Notes under the pieces: generated by a model | The model's database searches: none | What the model saw: the letters and a program-made list of their open reading frames with translations, nothing else | Told to the model about the DNA's origin: nothing | Origin: Caenorhabditis remanei | Taxonomy: Eukaryota > Nematoda > Chromadorea > Rhabditida > Rhabditidae | Direction: 5' to 3' | NCBI RefSeq assembly: GCF_010183535.1 | Contig: NC_071332.1 | Coordinates: 17,422,001 to 17,486,000 of the forward strand | Length of the DNA: 64,000 bases | Part shown: positions 58,818 through 64,000 of the stretch, one piece after another | How the letters are laid out: every line of letters begins with the position of its first letter | Numbering within the stretch: the stretch's first letter is position 1 | Program-made: the position numbers and the translations under genes

Positions 58818-59841
58818 GATTCTAAAATTTTCAGATTTTTTCCACTTGTAAAATCGAAAAAAAACTATGAAAAAACAAATAAAAAGCTCGGAACACGTGT
58901 TGTCACCTTTGCTCATTTTAATAAACAAATAACACAACGGATCATCGTATCGCTCTGAGTTTAGCACCGTGTGCTGTAGAGCGCGTTTGTGGAGGTAAAG
59001 GGATTGCTATGTTTCGCAATCGGTTTGATAACGGGGCTATTTACGTCCGGAAAAAAGTTTTTCCCTCGATTCACTTACCGGAAAAAAAAGGAGAAAATGT
59101 TTTTTTTCCTGATGTGAATCGCACCATAACAAAAAAAATTTTTCTCGGTATAAATGTGAAAGATTCTACGGTGCATGAAAACCTTTTTATGGGGCTATTC
59201 ACCTCCGAAAAAACAGTTTTTTCCGTTTTTCGCCGTTTTTTCCGGCAAATGGATCGAGGGAAAAATCTTTTTTTCCGGAATATGAATAGCCCCATTACTT
59301 ACAAAATGTGGAAAGCTGTTCGAAGTTACCTGGAAAAGAATTGACGGGAGAAGATTGTTGAAAAGATTGATTGGATGGAGATCTGAACGATTTTAACTTT
59401 GCTTTAAATAATTGGAAATCTGAATTTGAAACTTTCACTTTTCAACTATTGACGACAAGAGATTCCTGGAAAAAATTGAAAAAATCCTGAAACCACGGAA
59501 GACAATGCCTACAAAAATCTGGAAATCACTTCACGTTGTCAAGCTGGAGCAGAAGACATTTTGAAGTATAAATATCTGAAATCAATCTATATCACTCTTG
59601 CTCAAGATAGTACTGTAACCAAAGAAAATCCGGGGTTCCGAACGGTTCTGTGATTGTTGAGCATTCGTTGAGCAAACAATTAACTTTGTGACTTATCATC
59701 CTGTGCTGAGGCTACCGAACTGCCCGGTGACAAACACAAACAAAAAATAGTGTAGGAAGAAAAAACGCCGAAGAAAAGAAATGAGAAAGGCAAACCAAAA
59801 CTCATCGATTTCCAAACCTTCCCACTCAACAAGTCCTAAAA
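58818..59841. promoter_or_regulatory. Divergent intergenic region, IBtk-like / F-box gene
   Basis: About 1 kb between two divergent starts. It is occupied in the middle by the palindromic element at 59033-59293. No exon is recognised. Confidence 0.5.
59033..59293. mobile_element. Palindromic MITE-like element
   Basis: GGGGCTATTTACGTCCGGAAAA at the left and a complementary TTTTTCCGGAATATGAATAGCCCC at the right, with TTTTTCCCTCGAT and ATCGAGGGAAAAA internal to them. Together they make a near-complete inverted repeat of about 260 bases. ORFs on both strands are by-products of the symmetry. Confidence 0.8.
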
Positions 59842-61315
59842 ATGTCACTGTCTTTTCTGGAAATTCCAGATGTACCAATGGAAATAATAATGAACAACTT
59901 GGATTATATTGCAATGTGAGTTGTTTTCAGTTTTTCCCCTTTATAATCTGCAAATTTTTAGTCAATCCGTTCGCAAAACTTGTTGGGACCTCCGGAACTT
60001 TATTAATGACAAAAAACCTGGAATCTTCATGAAACATATTGACATTTCTGAAATGCGCGATGCAGTCAAACTGGCAATCAGTACCCGTACATTAGGACTT
60101 CCAGAAAACATATTTATCAACTTAACGTATGAGAAATATGAAAAAAATGGATGCAGAATTTCGGGTGCAACAAGTGACGGGTACAAAAATAAAATTGTGG
60201 AAAACTTGAACTTTCTGGATGCCGTTCTTCTCGATTTCAAAATTGCGATAAACACTCAAAAATCAATATTCGAGAGGGTTACTGTAGCTGAAAACTCGTT
60301 TTATGAAAAATTCGAAGAACATATGAAGTCACAAAAACCATTTGCAACTGAATCTATGGAAATCCACGCGGATTCTCTGGAACACGCACGTCAAATAATG
60401 CAGCATGCAGACCCAAAATATCTCAAGTTAATCCACATCTTTTCGCATGAACCCATCAATATTAGTGAGACTGTGAAGTTGGAATCGTTGAAAAATATTC
60501 AGAACTTCTCTCATTTTTCTTTAACTACCATTCAATTGGAGAATCTAGACGTAGAGACGATACGAGCAATAAAAAAGGTTTGTCTTTTCGTCCAGATGTC
60601 AATCTACAGTACCGGCCAAAATGATGCCATATTTTGCCTTTTTCAATTGAAAATATATAAACTTTGAGAGTGTGTTATAATAAAAATACCTGTTCCACAA
60701 AATAACTTTTTGTGTGATCAAACATACCAAGAGTAGTTCTTCATTTTTGTAGTTGACAACTTTTTTGTACGGGCGGTCCCTAAAGAGTTATGGTCATTTT
60801 CAGGGGACAGCTCGAAAATCGCACTGAAACGGGTCGATTTGAAGGAAAAATTACTTTGTCGAGATCTAACTCTCTAGGGACCGCCTGTACCAAAAAGCTG
60901 TCAACTTAAAAAATGAAGTTCTACCTTTGTTCTGTATGATTTATAAATAATTTATTTTGTGGGACAATCAGTCATACCGTAACACCCTCTCCAAGTTGGT
61001 CATTTTCAACTGAAAATAGCAAAATATGATAGATTTTTTGCCGATACTGTATATCATATTTTTTAGAACTTTCTTCAATTCCATGAGTACGACAAGTACT
61101 TGTTTGTGCTCAATGGTCCCAATGTCAATGAAAACTTGTTCATTGACGCTTTTGGAGCAACTTTCAAGCCGCCAGGAGAAATAGTTGAAATTCGCTTTTT
61201 CAATGTTCCTGGTAATGAAGAAAAAGTGCTTAAAGTGCATAACACACATTTTTATTATCGGTTTCAGTTTATAGGAGAATGTGAGGTTCCAGAAGGTTAT
61301 GTGGTTCTAGATTGA
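59842..61315 (+). CDS. F-box / FTH (DUF38-like) protein
   Basis: Three exons, 59842-59915, 59962-60577 and 61067-61315, give 312 residues. An N-terminal F-box reads FLEIPDVPMEIIMNNLDYIAIQSVRKTCWDLR. The rest has the pattern of nematode FBXA-type FTH domains, with EHARQIMQHADPKYLKLIHI, LENLDVETI and a C-terminal NVPGNEEKVLKVHN. F-box proteins dock on SKP1-related subunits of SCF ubiquitin ligases and select substrates. This family is hugely expanded on worm chromosome arms. The start is the only ATG preceding a full F-box. AATAAA is at 61320. Intron 2 is 489 bases and is almost entirely a Tc1-like MITE. Confidence 0.88.
60605..61051. mobile_element. Tc1-related MITE in F-box gene intron
   Basis: Ends TACAGTACCGGCCAAAATG and GCCGATACTGTA are inverted, bounded by TA, and resemble the Tc1 terminus (CAGTGCTGGCCAAAAAG). 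Further inward, complementary blocks continue (CCATATTTTGC with GCAAAATATG; GAGAGTGTGTTA with TAACACCCTCTC; GGGCGGTCCCTAAAGAG with CTCTAGGGACCGCC). The whole ~447 bases is therefore a foldback with no transposase. Confidence 0.82.
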
Positions 61316-61319
61316 TTAT

Positions 61320-61325
61320 AATAAA
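61320..61325 (+). terminator. F-box gene polyadenylation signal
   Basis: AATAAA five bases past the TGA stop. Confidence 0.65.
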
Positions 61326-61476
61326 GACTTTTATCTGGATTTCGTATTCAAAGTGGGGACGCACAGAAAAATTAAATCTCAAAATCCCGCCTTCTAGAAA
61401 TTCCTAAGATACCCGTGATAAATGTAATGCATCGAGTGAGAAGTACATTTAGAATAGGCTAATTTAAATGATGAAT

Positions 61477-63846
61477 TCAGACGTTATTATTGATAATATC
61501 ATCGATACTTGAATAGAGTCCAGATCCAAGGAATAGCCAGCCTAGGACGAATAAAAATAGGTTGATCATCATCTTTCGGTAGTATTTGAACCTGAAAATA
61601 AGGAATGAGGGAATTCACAAACAAGATTTCTCACTTTTCTCCTTGTTTCTTGTGAACTGGAAGGAAAACCATACAATCCAGGAAAGAAGGGAGAATGAGA
61701 GAAAGAAGAAGACCAGATGTGATCCCAACGAGCGGAATGATTTGCATTAGATTTGGGACGACCAATGCTTGACATACTAGAAGAAATTCAGATTAGAAGG
61801 AGATGTATGTATGAGTGTGAACTTACATGTGACAAGCATCAAACCAAGACGGAGAGCGTACGGAAGGAATCGATGAATTAGTTTTCTATTTTCTGATATT
61901 CTCGATTGGAGACTCGGGAGAAGCATTTGGACAATTACGTAGAGTTGCATAGCACTTCCAAAAAAGATTTTCAAAACGAGAAGTCCTTTGATCGAAACGG
62001 ATAAACTGAAACATGTTCGTGGATCTTAATATGATATTTAGCGTACTTGCAAACCGGGCCGAGGCGTAACTCGCGTCAAACTCAATATTATGAGCTGAAA
62101 AATACACCAAAATGTAGGTCTCGGCGAGTTTTATGTTTCTGACTTACTAATGGCCGGATGGATATTTGTCAATGAGCCGCTGGCCGGGAAAAAGCGCAAA
62201 AAAAAGCGAAAATGGGGCTCCGCAAGGCTGTCGCACGGCCGGCCGCGGCTTGTTCTTGAAAATCACAAACAGTCGCAGTCGGCCCAAAAAAGTGCTGGCA
62301 CCAGTGGGGGTCGAATCCTGGTTGTCAAATTGGTACCAAAAAGTCAAAAGTATATCAAGTTATGTTTTCCCTTGAAACCCTAGAAAACCGCGGCTGTTTG
62401 AAGATTTCAAGAAAAAGCCGCGGCCGGCCGCGGCCCTTCACGGCCGGCCGCGATTTCTGACAGCCTTGGGGCTCCGGGACATTTCGCCACCAGACGCTTC
62501 GCCACCGATTTTCGGAAAATTTTTAAAGCTTTATGGGAAGAAAAACATATCACTTAGTCAACGCATACTAGTGATATGTTTTTCTTCCCATAAAGCTTTG
62601 GAAATTTTCCGAAAATCGGTGGCGAAGCGTCTGGTGGCAAAATGTCTGGTGGCGAAATGTCACGGAGCCGTAAATGGCGAAACAAGCCATTCGCCCACGG
62701 CACATTAACAAATAGCCATCGCCAGTATTATATCAGAAAATTGTTGGATGTACTAATTCTGTAAAAATTAATCCAGATTTGTGTCATATCTGCCATTCTC
62801 GTCCGGAAAATGTCAGTTTTCAGCATTTTTTTTCAACATTTGTCGTCGAATATGGCACATGCAGACACAAAAAATTGCGTTGGCCGGCGGCAAAAAAGGT
62901 GGAAAATAGCTTTGAAAAACCATTCTAGCCCAGCCCGTGGCACATTGCCGTTAGCGATCAGGCCCCCAGTGAGTCACGGACACAGATCTTGCCGAAATCT
63001 ACATTTTGTTATATTTTTCAGCTCATAATATCACGTTTTAAGCGAGTTACGGTCTTGCCCGGTTCGCAAGTATGATATTTAGAGCTTTTTCAAAAATTCC
63101 ACCCGATTTTTTTTCCAGTACTGTAGGGATACTGTACACCCACCTTATCTCCCAGTATTGAAACTCACACTGAATTCGGCAGATTAAGTGTCAAACTTCC
63201 TTGTACAGTAGGTCCGAAAGTGACATATCCAAAGAATCCCAGGAATGCATATAAAACCGTGACCAGATTCATTGCAGTGGACAGAACTCCAGTCACTCCA
63301 GTCATATCTTTTGGCCGTTTCAATGAATTTTCAAGTGGGAGAACCATTGCTTGTCCTTCGAATGAGTAGAACAATGCACCTGCTGCAAGTGAGATTCCTT
63401 CGATGCCAGTTATACTATTCAGTTCCCATGTTGGATACCATTTATGCATCATTAATTCCTTCGTAATGAGACCAATTGCAGCGAAAATGATGACATTTCC
63501 ACAAAGACATAGAATTGTGATCAATTTCATGTGTCCGATGAAGTTGAGCAGCATTTGAGGAACGAAATATATCAGTATCATGACACTTTTGGAGAATGGA
63601 GGTGGAGAATCGGCAATGAATTCCCAAATCTCAATCAAATGTTCAACGGCAAAAACTGTGGAAACTGTGATAACTCCTAGTTGGAATGCCAGAAGACATG
63701 CGTTCACTACTATTCTGAAACATTTGATCATTTCAGAAAATTTTGATTTTTACTTTGCCAATTTAGCATGTCTTCTTGCCCATTTATAGCTGTTCAACAT
63801 AGCTGCCTCCGCCATTTCACCGTAATCCAAACTTTGATCTCCGTTT
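61477..63846 (-). CDS. Amino-acid transporter, SLC36/Aa_trans type (5' end outside window)
   Basis: Five exons in frame: 63846-63754, 63714-63169, 62005-61827, 61776-61635 and 61591-61477. About 358 residues are visible. At least eight hydrophobic helices are seen, including LLAFQLGVITVSTVFAVEHL, ILIYFVPQMLLNFIGHMKLI, LVTVLYAFLGFFGYVTFG, QIIPLVGITSGLLLSLILPS and LFLFVLGWLFLGSGLY. GALFYSFEGQAMVLPLENSL is the hallmark of the PAT/SLC36 branch of the auxin/amino-acid permease family, which moves small amino acids with protons at plasma or lysosomal membranes. The first helices, including the unwound TM1, must lie upstream beyond base 64000. Intron 63168-62006 contains a nested transposon relic. 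Confidence 0.85.
62044..63075. mobile_element. ~1 kb DNA-transposon relic in transporter intron
   Basis: The left end ACTTGCAAACCGGGCC, then ATTATGAGCTGAAAAATA and AAAATGTAGGTCTCGGCGAG, is inverted at the right end (CTTGCCGAAATCTACATTTTG, TATTTTTCAGCTCATAAT, CCCGGTTCGCAAGT). Inside are GC-rich CCGCGGCCGGCCGCGG palindromes near 62240 and 62420 and a separate 200-base palindrome at 62470-62669. Related ends occur near 14520-14660 and 49070-49430. No transposase is seen. Confidence 0.78.
62470..62669. mobile_element. Near-perfect 200-base palindrome nested in the relic
   Basis: Arms run from GGCTCCGGGACATTTCGCC to AAAAACATATCACT and back, around a ~14-base loop at about 62555-62568. The right arm carries one extra ~15-base GTCTGGTGGCAAAAT unit. 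It has the look of a foldback MITE inserted in the larger element. Confidence 0.85.
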
Positions 63847-64000
63847 CTGCAATTATGAATATACAATTTCTTCTATTTTATCACAGGGTCATAGAAAGTC
63901 CATATGAAGCCACTTGAGCTACAAAAAATTTGCCTAAAATTTAACTCTATAACGTTCGTCCACGTTATAAGCACATGATTTGACTGAGCAGCGACTCAAC

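Noticed and set aside
59009..59344. ORF of 111 codons
   Set aside because: Translation of a palindromic element. The mirror ORF on the other strand has related composition.
62150..62383. Two overlapping plus-strand ORFs in the transporter intron
   Set aside because: They lie inside the transposon relic, and the antisense frame is equally open. No domain is seen.

Overview
The window is nematode nuclear DNA, almost certainly Caenorhabditis and most likely C. elegans. It is AT-rich, has many ~45-60 base introns ending in TTTTCAG, contains Tc1-type inverted repeats, and is packed with palindromic worm repeats. From memory, not from a search, the adjacency of a BTBD7-like gene, rab-1 and a TRIM9/MADD-2 gene matches the left arm of C. 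elegans chromosome V. Every gene model here was assembled by eye from splice signals and reading-frame continuity.

Layout. 604-1092 (-): first three exons of a UDP-glucuronosyltransferase, with no recognisable remainder. 1526-5647 (-): a BTBD7-like BTB/BACK gene, divergent from 6512-7407 (+): rab-1. 7978-9961 (-): an unrecognised 281-residue protein with a C-terminal membrane anchor, convergent with rab-1. 9962-35048: about 25 kb in which I see no convincing gene. It holds nested inverted repeats, a 1.03 kb heptamer satellite (TAGACCC)n, poly-G tracts, and several families of dispersed and clustered repeats. 35049-46689 (+): a complete 12-exon TRIM9/MADD-2 gene with a 6.5 kb intron full of inverted and duplicated repeats. 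46976-48680 (-): a four-helix claudin/PMP22-like membrane protein.

49871-58817 is a run of minus-strand genes: a divergent calpain whose catalytic Asn is replaced, a short coiled-coil ORF, and a 15-exon RCC1/IBtk-like gene that carries an in-frame TGA and an apparent +1 frameshift. 59842-61315 (+) is an F-box/FTH-type gene with a Tc1-like MITE in its second intron. 61477-63846 (-) is the 3' part of an amino-acid transporter whose start lies beyond the right edge.

The left half and centre carry conserved genes for ER-Golgi transport (RAB-1), axon/muscle-arm guidance ubiquitin ligase signalling (MADD-2) and BTB adaptor function. The right end looks like a fast-evolving chromosome-arm neighbourhood (F-box, divergent calpain, damaged IBtk-like gene). 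I see no new multi-gene system. The most unusual content is repeat architecture: long foldback arms and an 18-base array inside the madd-2 intron, the plant-telomere-like heptamer satellite, and nested palindromic transposon relics.
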